This document shows positions 18,454 through 27,520 of a stretch of 64,000 bases of DNA, piece after piece; position 1 is the stretch's first letter, and the number at the start of each line of letters is the position of its first letter. The position numbers were made by a program, and so were the translations under genes. Under the pieces are notes generated by a model, which was given only the letters and a program-made list of their open reading frames with translations, had not been told where the DNA came from and made no database searches. This DNA comes from Streptomyces sp. NBC_00461 (GTDB lineage: Bacteria > Actinomycetota > Actinomycetes > Streptomycetales > Streptomycetaceae): NCBI RefSeq assembly GCF_036013935.1, contig NZ_CP107902.1:5427001-5491000 (forward strand). Direction: 5' to 3'.

Positions 18454-18802
18454 CGACCGTCCACCCGGCCTCGCGCGCCGCGGCGACGGCCGGCTCCTCG
18501 GCGTCGTCGGCGGCGGAGTTCAGGGACGGGTCCCTGCCCGGCGCCGGTCCGCCGGCCGCGACCGCGGCGGCCTGAGAATCGGCGAGGGCGGCTCGCAACG
18601 CCCGGAGTGCGGCCTCGCTGCCGTCGGCCGAGTGAGCGACCTGTGCGGCAAGTGCGGCCGCGGCGGCGGCGTTACGCGCACAGCGGGCGTCGGCCGCGGG
18701 GTCGGGTGCGGCGTCGGGTGCGCTCGCGGAGAGCGCGTCGAGGGGACGGGCGGATAGGCGCAGGGCGCCCGCTGTCCGCCCGGCGGGAGTCTTCGCATGC
18801 AT
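18392..18802 (-). CDS. Ala-rich hypothetical protein (136 aa)
   Basis: Not recognised. Third codon positions are overwhelmingly G/C across most of the frame, supporting coding. The protein is Ala-rich and helical (ARCARNAAAAAALAAQVAHSADGSEAALRALRAALADSQAAAVAAG). ATG at 18802 has AGGG 5 nt upstream. Its 3' end overlaps the convergent TIGR03943 gene by 62 bp, which lowers confidence in the last ~20 residues. A 13-bp palindrome lies just upstream. Confidence 0.5.
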   Translation of the reverse strand: MHAKTPAGRTAGALRLSARPLDALSASAPDAAPDPAADARCARNAAAAAALAAQVAHSADGSEAALRALRAALADSQAAAVAAGGPAPGRDPSLNSAADDAEEPAVAAAREAGWTVVSCSTTRRTDPSASPPVSPP

Positions 18803-18815
18803 CCCTGGATATCTG

Positions 18816-18828
18816 ACTGACCGTCAGT
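18816..18828. promoter_or_regulatory. ACTGAC-C-GTCAGT palindrome, possible operator
   Basis: A perfect 6+6 bp inverted repeat around one C, between the divergent genes starting at 18802 (minus) and 18872 (plus). Palindromes of this form are typical of TetR-family operators, but no TetR gene is nearby. Confidence 0.45.
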
Positions 18829-18871
18829 TATCGTCCCCCTGCCGCGCAGCTTCCGGAAGGGTCATGAAGGG

Positions 18872-19357
18872 GTGAACGCAGTGGAGACGACGACACGTCC
18901 CCGGAGTCCGCAGCCGACCGGGACGCCACGCTGGGTCGCGCAGTTCTACCAGCCCTCCTCGGCGTCCTGGCAGGTGTGCGCCGAGTCGCCCCACCGCGCG
19001 CCCGTGCAGTACGCGCTCGGCGAGATGGCCCACACCGTGCGAGCACGCGGCGGCGACCTCGCGGTCAGCCTCTGGGGTCCGGAGGACGGTGCGTGGCAGC
19101 GCTACGACGTGTCGACCGCGGCCCCCGCCGATACGGCACCGCAGGCGCCGTCCGTCGCTCCTGGGGAACCGAGCAGACTCACGGAACGCATGAACAGCCG
19201 CCGGCAGCAGGTGCTCCTGGCCGGGCTGAGCAAGGCCGGTGTCTACGACCTCGCGCCGGACGACCTGACCGCCGTACAGGAGATCGTCGACCACCTCGAC
19301 GAGACCACCGTACGCAGGATCGCTCACTGGCTCGCCGCCGCCGGCGGCAGCCGCTAG
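18872..19357 (+). CDS. Conserved-type hypothetical protein (161 aa)
   Basis: Not recognised. The N-terminal part reads like a compact domain (GTPRWVAQFYQPSSASWQVCAESPHRAPVQYALGEMA, then VSLWGPEDGAWQRYDV). A helical C-terminal part (RLTERMNSRRQQVLLAGLSKAGVYDLAPDDLTAVQEIVDHLDETTVRRIAHWLAAAG) resembles a small DNA- or protein-binding bundle. GTG at 18872 follows GAAGG; a second GTG 9 nt later is also possible. No signal or TM. Confidence 0.65.
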   Translation: MNAVETTTRPRSPQPTGTPRWVAQFYQPSSASWQVCAESPHRAPVQYALGEMAHTVRARGGDLAVSLWGPEDGAWQRYDVSTAAPADTAPQAPSVAPGEPSRLTERMNSRRQQVLLAGLSKAGVYDLAPDDLTAVQEIVDHLDETTVRRIAHWLAAAGGSR

Positions 19358-19457
19358 CCGCGCCTTCTCGACCGGTGCCTGCCGCGGCACTGGCATCCGC
19401 CGCCCGCCCGCCCAGCCCTGCCGGAACATGTTCGCGATCACTTCGTAAGCTTTCGCC

Positions 19458-20282
19458 ATGAGTCCCGGAGAGGCCCGCAAGAACAAGATCGTCTCGGTTG
19501 TCACGCCGGTGCACGGAGAGGGCGTGAGGTTCCTCCCGGAGGCGTACACATCTCTTCGCTCCCAGGACCTTCCTGACGGATGGTCATGGGAGTGGTGTGT
19601 GCAGGAGGACGGAGACGACGTGCAGAGCTCCGCGCATCTTCCGGCGGACGATCCGCGCATCCGGATCTCGGCATCCCGGCGCGGCGGCCCACACGTGGCG
19701 CGGACCTTGGCGTTCGCCCGGTCGACGGGGGTCTACGTGCGGAACCTGGACGCCGACGACCAGCTCACCGCCAAAGCTCTCGCGCGCGACATCGCCGTGC
19801 TGGAGGAGCACCCCGCGGTGGGCTGGACCACGTCCCGGGTGCTCGACCTCCTCGATGACGGCAGCACCGTCTCCTTCGACGGCGATCCGGAACCCGGCCG
19901 GCTCCCGAGAGGGAGCGCGTACGCGTTCTGGGCCGAGCATCGCCGGCCCGGGATCCACCCCGCCACGCTGTGTGTGCGGCGCCCTCTGCTGGCGCTGCTG
20001 GGCGGGTGGATGGCCCTGCCGGCCTCCGGTGACACGGGACTTCTGCTCGGACTCGACGCTCTGGCGGACGGATGGTTCACCGGCGACACCGGCCTCATGT
20101 ACCGCAAGCACCCGGGGCAGATCACCACGCACCCGAACCACCGGGCCGGGGCGGAATGGGAAGCCCGGATGTCGTTGATCGAGGAGCACACCAAGGCCCT
20201 GCACGCCTGGGCCGGCCTCGCGATCGAGCCGGAGGCCGAGGCGCTCGTCACCGCCCTCCGCGAACTCCGCGGCGGCCGGTGA
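19458..20282 (+). CDS. Family 2 (GT-A) glycosyltransferase
   Basis: 274 residues. KIVSVVTPVHGEGVRFLPEAYTSLRSQ opens the nucleotide-sugar binding fold. RTLAFARSTGVYVRNLDADDQL contains the DxD metal site (Asp-Ala-Asp). WRWSWEWC-type strands and WEARMSLIEEHTKAL complete the domain. It transfers a sugar from a nucleotide donor, but donor and acceptor cannot be read. No TM segments, so it is soluble or peripheral. It stands alone on its strand. Confidence 0.85.
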   Translation: MSPGEARKNKIVSVVTPVHGEGVRFLPEAYTSLRSQDLPDGWSWEWCVQEDGDDVQSSAHLPADDPRIRISASRRGGPHVARTLAFARSTGVYVRNLDADDQLTAKALARDIAVLEEHPAVGWTTSRVLDLLDDGSTVSFDGDPEPGRLPRGSAYAFWAEHRRPGIHPATLCVRRPLLALLGGWMALPASGDTGLLLGLDALADGWFTGDTGLMYRKHPGQITTHPNHRAGAEWEARMSLIEEHTKALHAWAGLAIEPEAEALVTALRELRGGR

Positions 20283-20511
20283 TCCACCGGAGAGACGGGC
20301 GCTGCGGGGCGTACGAAGGCCCGACCGCTGGCGACGGGGGATGCACCAGCGATCGGGCTGCGGCCCAGCCTAACAAGGCCGCGGCCGCCGCGGGAGCCGA
20401 TGGCCCGGCCGCGGCTCGTGGTCGTGGCTGAGATCATGTGGTCCATAACGGTCAACGCGCAGGTGGCGCACCGCAGTTGGTGATTCCGGCCATCCTCGAA
20501 CACCGTGCGTT

Positions 20512-23500
20512 CTACTGGCCGCACGGAGGTTTGTACGAGAGCCGCGGCAGATATTCGTGCCACTTCTCCGGTGTCAGGACGTCCCGCGTGGTCGAGCAGA
20601 TGTGCCGGATGGCGTCGTCGGGGTCCAGGTTCCACAGCCGGACGGTGTCGGCGCCGCTGGAGACTCCCAGCATGTTGCTCGTGGGACTGAACGACAGGAA
20701 GTTGCCGGTCTTGGCGTTGGGGCTCATCGACTGCCCGATCGGGGCGGCCTCGGAGGAGTCGGCGACGTTCCACAGCCGGACCGTGTTGTCGTTGCCGCCG
20801 CTGGCCAGGATGTGGCCGTCCTGGTTGAAGGTGAGCGACGCGACCGCTTCGGTGTGGCCGGTCAGCGGCCTGCTCAGCCCGGTCGCCCTGACCGGGTCGG
20901 CGACGTTCCACAGCCGGACCGTGTCGTCGTCGCTGCCGCTGGCCAGGGTGTGGCCGTCCCGGCTGTAGGCGAGCGAGTTGACCGGACCGGAGTGACCCGT
21001 GAGGGGAGTGCCGAGCGGGGTGGTGCGGCGTGGGTCGGTGATATCCCAGAGCCGGATGGTGCCGTCCGCGCTGCCGCTGGCGAGGGTGTGCCCGTCCGGG
21101 CTGAACGCGAGGGCGTTGATGTAGCCCTTGTGGCCGGCGAGCGGCGCGCCGTACGGCACGACGTGCGAGGGGTCGCCGACGTTCCACAGCTGGAGCGCGC
21201 GGTCGGTGTACGCGGTGGCGAGCGTCCGCCCGTCCTGGCTGAACGCCAGCGCGTCCGGCCCCATGAACCGGGTCTGAAGGACGATGGGCGGGCCGTAGGG
21301 GACCGGCTTCGCCGGGTCGCCGACATTCCACAGATACACCGTGCGGCTCGCCGTCAGCACCGCGAGGGTGTGGCCGTCGGGGGAGAACGCCAGCGCACCG
21401 TCACCGCCGCTCCCGGGCTTGAACGGCTTGTTCAGCGCCCTGGGCCGGCCGGGATGCCGTACGTCCCACAGCCGGATCCGTCCGTCGCTCGCGGTCGTGG
21501 CGAGCACCCGCCCGTCCGGGCGGAACGCTCCGCTGCGGCCGACCATGTCGGCCGTCGGCACCGACCACAGACGGACCTTGCTGTCGCCGCTGCCGGTGGC
21601 CAGGGTGCGGCCGTCGGGGCTGAAGCCGACCGCGTACATCTCGCCGCTGCTTCCCGCGAGCGGCTCGCCGACCTGCGAGGGATAGGCGGGATCGCTGACG
21701 TTCCACAGACTCGCCGTACTGTCCGCGCTGCCCGCGGCGAGCATGCTGCCGCCGGGGCTGAAGGCCACGGACCACACGGGACCGGTGTGGCCGGTGAGCG
21801 GCGCGCCGAGCTGCCCTGCGCGCCGCGGATCGGTGACGTCCCAGAGCCGGATGGTGTCGTCCGCGCTGCCACTGGCGAGGGTGTGCCCGTCCGGGCTGAA
21901 GGCCACCGAGTGCACCGTGTCCGTGTGACCCTTCAGCACGGCGTCGATCGGCTTCGCACGGTGTGGATCGGCCGTGTTCCACAGCCGGATCGTGTCGTCG
22001 TCGCTCCCGGCCGCGAGCAGGCGCCCGTCGGAGCTGAAGGCCACCGAGCGCACGGCGGCCGTGTGACCGGTGAGGGCGCCGAGCGATGTGGGACGGCTCG
22101 TGCTCATGTCCCACAGACGTACGGTGTGGTCCTCGCCGGCGGAGGCCAGGGTCCGTCCGTCCGGGCTGAAGGCGAGCAGGTAGATCGTGCCGGTGTGGCC
22201 GGTCAGGGGCGTACCGAGCGGCCTCGGGTGGCCGGGATCCCGTACGTCCCACAGCCGGATGGTGCCGTCGTCGCCGGCGCTGGCGAGGGTGCGGCCGTCC
22301 GGGCTGAAGACGGCGGTGCTCACCCAGCTCGTGTGGCCGGTGAGCGGCGTGCCCAGCGGTTTCGGGCGCGAGCGGTCGCTGACGTCCCACAGGCGGACCG
22401 TCCGGTCGTAGCTGGCGGTGGCCAGGACCTTGCCGTTGGGACTGAACGAGGTGAGGTAGACGGCGCCGGTGTGGCCGAGCAGCGGTGTGGCCAGCGGCGC
22501 GTTCACGATCGAGATCAGCCGGTTGTTCGTGGCCGCGTCACCCGGCCGCAGGTCATGGGCCACCAGGTCGAGTTGGGCGGAGAGCGAGGGGTCGGTGTAC
22601 TGGACGCGGTCGGCCTCGGCGACCACCTGTTCGAACACCGCGTCGTTGCGCTGCTGCCACGCGAGCACCGCCGCGCCGACGGCCAGCATCGACAGCACCA
22701 CCAGCGCTGACACCGCACCGCGCCGCATCACGAGCGTGCGCCTCCGCAGCCGTACCGCTGCGGCCAGGAACTCCACCGCGCTGCGGGTCAGGAAGGTGTC
22801 ACCGGCCGACTTCGCCCAACTGCGGGCCTGCTCCAGACGGGAACCCCGGTACAGCATCGACGAGTCACGGGCCGAGCCCTCCCAGGCCCGGCCGTCCTCC
22901 TCCAGCTGCTGGCGCAGCAGATGGTCGTTGCGGTCCTCGTCGATCCAGTCGCGCAGGCGCGGCCAGGCATGCAGCAGCGCCTCATGGGTGATCTCCACGG
23001 TCTCCGCGTCGAGCGTCACCAGCCGGGCGCGGACCAGCGCCTCCAGCGACTCCTCCGTCTTGCCGGGATCCGTCGACTCCTCCGCCAGCTGACGCCGTGT
23101 GCCTCGCCGACGGGTGGCCTGGGTGTCCTCGCCCAGCCGGACCAGCCGCAGCAGCAGCAGCCTGGCGGCCGTACGGGCCGGCGGATCGAGACTCGACCAG
23201 GCCCGCTCGGCGGTCGCGGCCACCGCGCCCTGGATCCCGCCCGCGGCCCGGTAGCCGGCCAGCGTCAGCCGCCCCGCCTTCCGCCGCTGCCAGGTGGCGA
23301 GGAGCGCGTGGGAGAGCAGCGGCAGCACACCGGCGTCGTGCGTCCCACGGGGCCCGTCGGTGCTGACCTCCCGGACGATCAGTTCCGCGAGGCCCGGTTC
23401 GAGCTCCAGCCCCACGGCCTTGGCCGGCCCGGTCACCGCCTCGCGCAGCTCCGCCGTGCTCAACGGCCCCAGCACCATGTGCCGGTGCTGCAGCGCGTCG

Positions 23501-24576
23501 GCCAGCTCGGGATACCTCAGGCACTGCTCGTAGAAGTCGGCGCGGATGCCGAGGACCACAAGCACGGGCGCCGCCTCGTCCGGTCCCGCGGGCGAGCACG
23601 CGGCGTGCAGGATCTGCACGAACGCACGCCGGCTCGCCTCGTCGGCACAGAGGGTGAAGGCCTCCTCGAACTGGTCCACGATGACGACGGGCCGCTCGGC
23701 GGAGGGCGCCTCGCGCCGCGCCCACGTGGCGACGGCCCCCCGGACGGCACGCGCGAACTGCGGAGTACCGGGCTCTCCTTCCCCCGCGTGCTTTGCTTCC
23801 GCGTGCTTTGCTCCCGAGCCCGCCGGCACCCTGTCCCCGGCCGCGGGCACGACAGGGGCGAGGGGTACGAGTTCGGGGATCCGCCGGGTCAGCTCCCCGA
23901 CGGGATCGGCCCCCGGCACGAGCTGCACCACACCCCTCGGCCGGCTGTCGTCGTCGCTGAGCGCGCCGTTGTGCAGGGCGGTCACCAGACCGGCGTTCAG
24001 CAGGGAGGACTTCCCCGCGCCCGAGGCGCCGACGAGCATGACCAGCCCGCCCGTCCTCTCCGCCGCCCGGAGCTGGTCGACGAGGGCGCCCGTGCTGCGC
24101 TCCCGGCCGAAGAACCAGCGGGCGTCCTCCTGCCGATAGGAGGCCAGCCCCCGGTACGGGCACACGCCGGGCGCGGTCGGCGCCTCGTCCGAGGATCGTT
24201 CCTCCACGTCGGCGGTCGCCGCCGGACGGTCACCGGCGGGGTCGGCCACGGCGCGCTCCCACAGGCGCTGCCACTGGCCCATGTCATACAGCCCGGCCGA
24301 CACCGGCGCCGGACGCGAACGCCGGGCCTGGGGTATCAGCACGTGCAGCACCGCGGCGAGTGCGGCGAACTGCGCGGGCACGTTCTTGGCCCGCCGCCAG
24401 TCACTGATCCGCTGGGCGGACACCCGTACGGGCCGCCCCCGCTCGTCCACCCGCTGAAGCTGCACGACCGCCTCGGCCACGCGCGCGAGGGGAGGGTTGC
24501 CGGCCTCCTTGTACAGCAGCGCGAGCCGCTCCGCGAAGGCGTTACGCGCCCCTGAAGGGGAACTCAAGGCCCCCAC
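20512..24576 (-). CDS. STAND-type NTPase with N-terminal HTH, TM and 14 WD40 repeats
   Basis: 1,354 residues. An N-terminal helix-turn-helix-like part (about 1-85, VSAQRISDWRRAKNVPAQF) is followed by CPYRGLASYRQEDARWFFGRE and the P-loop GASGAGKS (183-190). Walker B is RPVVIVDQFEEAF (~295). A helical STAND region follows, then a TM near 635-655 (VVLSMLAVGAAVLAW). Fourteen repeats ending in xRLWDV-type strands come next, enough for two seven-bladed propellers. Such proteins are switch-like signalling ATPases; several nSTAND families act in antiphage defence, but no effector domain is evident here. GTG at 24576 has GGGGGAAG upstream. Confidence 0.87.
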   Translation of the reverse strand: MGALSSPSGARNAFAERLALLYKEAGNPPLARVAEAVVQLQRVDERGRPVRVSAQRISDWRRAKNVPAQFAALAAVLHVLIPQARRSRPAPVSAGLYDMGQWQRLWERAVADPAGDRPAATADVEERSSDEAPTAPGVCPYRGLASYRQEDARWFFGRERSTGALVDQLRAAERTGGLVMLVGASGAGKSSLLNAGLVTALHNGALSDDDSRPRGVVQLVPGADPVGELTRRIPELVPLAPVVPAAGDRVPAGSGAKHAEAKHAGEGEPGTPQFARAVRGAVATWARREAPSAERPVVIVDQFEEAFTLCADEASRRAFVQILHAACSPAGPDEAAPVLVVLGIRADFYEQCLRYPELADALQHRHMVLGPLSTAELREAVTGPAKAVGLELEPGLAELIVREVSTDGPRGTHDAGVLPLLSHALLATWQRRKAGRLTLAGYRAAGGIQGAVAATAERAWSSLDPPARTAARLLLLRLVRLGEDTQATRRRGTRRQLAEESTDPGKTEESLEALVRARLVTLDAETVEITHEALLHAWPRLRDWIDEDRNDHLLRQQLEEDGRAWEGSARDSSMLYRGSRLEQARSWAKSAGDTFLTRSAVEFLAAAVRLRRRTLVMRRGAVSALVVLSMLAVGAAVLAWQQRNDAVFEQVVAEADRVQYTDPSLSAQLDLVAHDLRPGDAATNNRLISIVNAPLATPLLGHTGAVYLTSFSPNGKVLATASYDRTVRLWDVSDRSRPKPLGTPLTGHTSWVSTAVFSPDGRTLASAGDDGTIRLWDVRDPGHPRPLGTPLTGHTGTIYLLAFSPDGRTLASAGEDHTVRLWDMSTSRPTSLGALTGHTAAVRSVAFSSDGRLLAAGSDDDTIRLWNTADPHRAKPIDAVLKGHTDTVHSVAFSPDGHTLASGSADDTIRLWDVTDPRRAGQLGAPLTGHTGPVWSVAFSPGGSMLAAGSADSTASLWNVSDPAYPSQVGEPLAGSSGEMYAVGFSPDGRTLATGSGDSKVRLWSVPTADMVGRSGAFRPDGRVLATTASDGRIRLWDVRHPGRPRALNKPFKPGSGGDGALAFSPDGHTLAVLTASRTVYLWNVGDPAKPVPYGPPIVLQTRFMGPDALAFSQDGRTLATAYTDRALQLWNVGDPSHVVPYGAPLAGHKGYINALAFSPDGHTLASGSADGTIRLWDITDPRRTTPLGTPLTGHSGPVNSLAYSRDGHTLASGSDDDTVRLWNVADPVRATGLSRPLTGHTEAVASLTFNQDGHILASGGNDNTVRLWNVADSSEAAPIGQSMSPNAKTGNFLSFSPTSNMLGVSSGADTVRLWNLDPDDAIRHICSTTRDVLTPEKWHEYLPRLSYKPPCGQ

Positions 24577-24601
24577 CCCTTACTTCCCCCGCGCTTGGAC
24601 C

Positions 24602-24619
24602 TCCGGATGGACATCCGGA
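24602..24619. promoter_or_regulatory. Inverted repeat upstream of the STAND gene
   Basis: TCCGGAT-GGAC-ATCCGGA, 7-bp arms, about 26 bp upstream of the STAND GTG. It is followed by an A+T-rich stretch (ACTTTATATGG) unusual for this genome. Candidate operator. Confidence 0.4.
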
Positions 24620-25278
24620 CCGGAAAACTCACTTTATATGGCTGACCTGGGAATTAAGTCTCCGGACCGGACCCGGAATCTCCTCACGGGGAGCCACGGC
24701 TGGCAGGATCACGGCGCAGGGCGAACCACCCCGCACCGTCAGTGCGGGCCGTCAGCGCAGGCCGTCAGCTCAGCGCACGTGGAAACAGTCCATGACGCCG
24801 AACGTTCTCGGTCAGCTTCCACAGGATCCACGAGACGGCGGCGCCGGTCTCATGGCCTGAGGCCGACAGCCCGCCCCGCAACGTTCGGCACCGGTCCCCA
24901 CGAGGGGAGGGACCGGAGCCGAACCACGCGGGGCGCGGGGCGGGAGCGCGCCGGGAACTGGCAGGAGCGCTGGGGCGGGGGCACGGGGCAGGAGGACGGG
25001 GCAGGATCAGGCGCCGGTGCCCGCCCGGGAGCCGTTCGCCGTCGGGGAACCTTCTCGTCCGGCTCGGGCGCACCTGCCCGGTGACGGCGTGATCTTCACA
25101 GGACTTCCCGATACGAGTTCGGGACCCGGGCGTGGCTTCTGCCTGCCGGAGCCGCCCACGACGAGGGCCCCGCCACCGGGCGCACCCGGGTCGCCCCGCC
25201 CAGTGTGCTCGGCTGTGTTTGCCAATCGAAACGTTCTACCCGAGTCGCCGTCGGGCCAGCCGTCTCCGGGACGTGCGC

Positions 25279-25305
25279 CTGCAGAACTTGCAGAACCTGC
25301 AGAAC
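25279..25305. repeat. Three tandem 9-bp units (YTGCAGAAC)
   Basis: CTGCAGAAC, TTGCAGAAC and CTGCAGAAC follow each other directly. The stretch lies in the gene-free region ahead of the protease; no function is evident. Confidence 0.75.
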
Positions 25306-25507
25306 CCGTGTGCCGACCGGTCCGCGTTCCTGGCGACCCTCCCCACCAACAAGCAAGACGCTCGTGCCGATAGGGGCCCCACGCGCCAGGCCGCACCCCG
25401 CATGAGCCAGGTGGCCACTCGGAGGATAGATTCCCCCATCCAGCCTTGGGCAGGCTTCCGGCCTCGTCGCGGTGCGCGCGCAGGGACGGTCCGGTGCCCG
25501 CCCACCC

Positions 25508-25556
25508 TCCCGTGTCCCCGTCACGGGAGAAAACGCCGGCCGCACTCAGGCCGGCG
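25508..25556 (+). promoter_or_regulatory. Two tandem hairpins upstream of the secreted protease
   Basis: TCCCGTG-TCCCCGT-CACGGGA (25508-25528) and CGCCGGCC-GCACTCA-GGCCGGCG (25534-25556). They end 48 bp before the GTG start. They could be a terminator for upstream read-through or a structured leader. No c-di-AMP riboswitch consensus is apparent. Confidence 0.5.
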
Positions 25557-25604
25557 CTTCCCGCTGCCCCCCAAACCGCAGACGTGTTCACAGATGAGGA
25601 AGCC

Positions 25605-27491
25605 GTGCAACTACCCACCCGTGGTGACACGTTCGGTATATGTGCCGCGATAGCGGCCTCCACGCTCGTCCTTGCGACGGCGTCTCCCGCCTCCGCGCAC
25701 ACCCCGCGTTCCTACGCCACCACCCGTACGGTGCCGACCGTGTCCAGCCCCGTCAGCGCGTCCCCCGCCCGCACCACGACCGCGCACGACGCGAGCCCGG
25801 CAGAAGCATGGACGAGTGCGGCGGCCGAGAAGTTCTGGACCCCCCAGCGGATGGCCCAGGCCACCCCGGACAGCCCCCGCGGCGGGGCCCCGGCCGGCTG
25901 GAGACCCGCATCCACCGTCAACGGGGCGGCTGCGGCTAGGAACGGCAGCTACTTCGCGGGTGTCCCCACGGTAGGAACGTTTTTCCACTACGTGACGGAC
26001 CCGGCCACCGACAAGCTCATGGGACGTTTCTGCTCCGCGAGCGTCGTCGACAGCCCGCAGGGCAACGTCATCCTGACCGCCGCGCACTGCTCCGGCGGCT
26101 CCAAGGGCATGTTCGTGCCCCGCTACGACGGCGCCGCGACGAACCCCGCGCCCTACGGCCGGTTCGCGGTCCAGCGGTGGATCCGCGACGCACGCTGGTA
26201 CCAGGCCGACGGCCACCCCACCCGCGATGCCTACTCCGACTTCGACTACGCCTTCGCTCGGGTCGCCGACAACAAGCGAGGCCAGAATGTGCAGAAGGCT
26301 GTCGGCGCAGCGCTCAAGCTCGGCAAGGTGAACGGCCAGTACAAGCAGAACGTCACCGTCATCGGCTACCCCGGCAGCCACAACCCGAAGAACCGGCCCT
26401 TCATCTGCGCCGGTATCGGCACCCGCCAGTTGCCCGGCTACCACCAGATGCGCATGGACTGCGGCGGCTTCTACGGGGGCACCTCCGGAAGCCCCTGGAT
26501 CACCGGCCTGAACGAGAGGACCGGCAGCGGAACCGTCATCGGCAACCTCGGCGGCTACTTCGGCGGCGGCCTGGAGAACAACAGCGACCGCATCTCGTTC
26601 GCCGCCACGTACGACCAGCGGGCCTTCGAGATCTACGATGCCGCGAAGAGGAACACCACCCCCCGCCAGTACCCGCGCGGTTACAGCATGTACCCCACCG
26701 GCGGAGGCGTGTGGCAGCACGCCATGAAGACCGCCTCCGGTGACTACACCGGCGACGGCAGGACCGACATGATCGCCATCTGGTCGGACGGCGAAGTCAC
26801 CCTGTACATCGGAAACGGCAACGGCGGCTTCTCCGGCGAACGCCGGATCGCGAAGTCCTCGACCTGGACCCACGCCAAGACCATCGCCGGCGGAGACTTC
26901 AACGGCGACAACGTCTCCGACCTCATGGTGGTCTGGTCGGACGGCGAAGTCACCCTCTACACCGGAGACGGCAACGGCGGCTTCGCCAACGAAACCCAGA
27001 TGGCAAAGCCCGGCAGCACCTGGAAGGACGCCGTCCAGATCACCGCCGGCCGCTACAGCGCCAACCAGTGGACCGACGACCTCATGGTCCGCTGGGCCGA
27101 CGGCGAAACCACCCTCTACACCGATGTCGACAGCCGCGGATTCCTCCACGAGAACAAGCTGAAGTCCCCTAACGACACCTGGCGCCACGCCACCGTCCTC
27201 GCCGCGGGAAACTTCACCGGAGGCGCCAACTGGGACGTCATCGTCCGCTGGTCCGACGGCGAACTGACCCTCTACCGCGACTCCTCCGCCTCCGGCGTGG
27301 GAACGGAGATCAAGCTGAAGTCCTCTAACAAGCTGTGGACCCACGCCACCGTCATGACCGCCGGCGCCTACACACCCGGGGACCCCAACGACCTGCTCGT
27401 GCGCTGGTCCGACGGCGAGACCACCCTCTACACCGACACCACGACGACCCTCGGCCGCGAACACGTACTCGTCCCGCCGAAGGCCAGCTGA
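25605..27491 (+). CDS. Secreted trypsin-like serine protease with five C-terminal WSDGE repeats
   Basis: 628 residues. The signal peptide (about 1-31) ends ATASPASA. The peptidase part carries His161 (LTAAHCSGG), probable Asp214 (SDFDYAFARV) and Ser296 (GGTSGSPWIT). The C-terminus has five ~52-residue repeats, each with W(S/A)DGE-TLY and Asp/Gly-rich loops (GDYTGDGRTD, GDFNGDNVSD). These resemble FG-GAP/VCBS beta-propeller blades that bind calcium or polymers. GTG at 25605 has GAGGA 4-5 nt upstream and starts at the signal peptide. A secreted protein follows 29 bp later. Confidence 0.88.
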   Translation: MQLPTRGDTFGICAAIAASTLVLATASPASAHTPRSYATTRTVPTVSSPVSASPARTTTAHDASPAEAWTSAAAEKFWTPQRMAQATPDSPRGGAPAGWRPASTVNGAAAARNGSYFAGVPTVGTFFHYVTDPATDKLMGRFCSASVVDSPQGNVILTAAHCSGGSKGMFVPRYDGAATNPAPYGRFAVQRWIRDARWYQADGHPTRDAYSDFDYAFARVADNKRGQNVQKAVGAALKLGKVNGQYKQNVTVIGYPGSHNPKNRPFICAGIGTRQLPGYHQMRMDCGGFYGGTSGSPWITGLNERTGSGTVIGNLGGYFGGGLENNSDRISFAATYDQRAFEIYDAAKRNTTPRQYPRGYSMYPTGGGVWQHAMKTASGDYTGDGRTDMIAIWSDGEVTLYIGNGNGGFSGERRIAKSSTWTHAKTIAGGDFNGDNVSDLMVVWSDGEVTLYTGDGNGGFANETQMAKPGSTWKDAVQITAGRYSANQWTDDLMVRWADGETTLYTDVDSRGFLHENKLKSPNDTWRHATVLAAGNFTGGANWDVIVRWSDGELTLYRDSSASGVGTEIKLKSSNKLWTHATVMTAGAYTPGDPNDLLVRWSDGETTLYTDTTTTLGREHVLVPPKAS

Positions 27492-27520
27492 TCACCGTCC
27501 AGGAAGGCGAGGCAGCACCG

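Larger units (their letters stand above)
24577..25604. other. 1-kb region without a convincing gene
   Basis: Frames here are Arg/Pro/Gly-rich and lack codon bias on both strands. The left part (24600-24680) is relatively A+T-rich and probably holds the STAND gene promoter with an inverted repeat. Repeated GCCGTCAGC words (24735-24770), a 9-bp triple repeat and two hairpins before the protease gene are the only structures I see. Confidence 0.5.

Noticed and set aside
25480..25604. c-di-AMP riboswitch upstream of the secreted protease
   Set aside because: Two simple hairpins are present but none of the conserved core motifs of that riboswitch could be seen.
24577..25604. Several 60-230-codon frames on both strands
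   Set aside because: Arg/Pro/Gly-rich composition, no third-position bias and no RBS; they overlap one another in conflicting phases.
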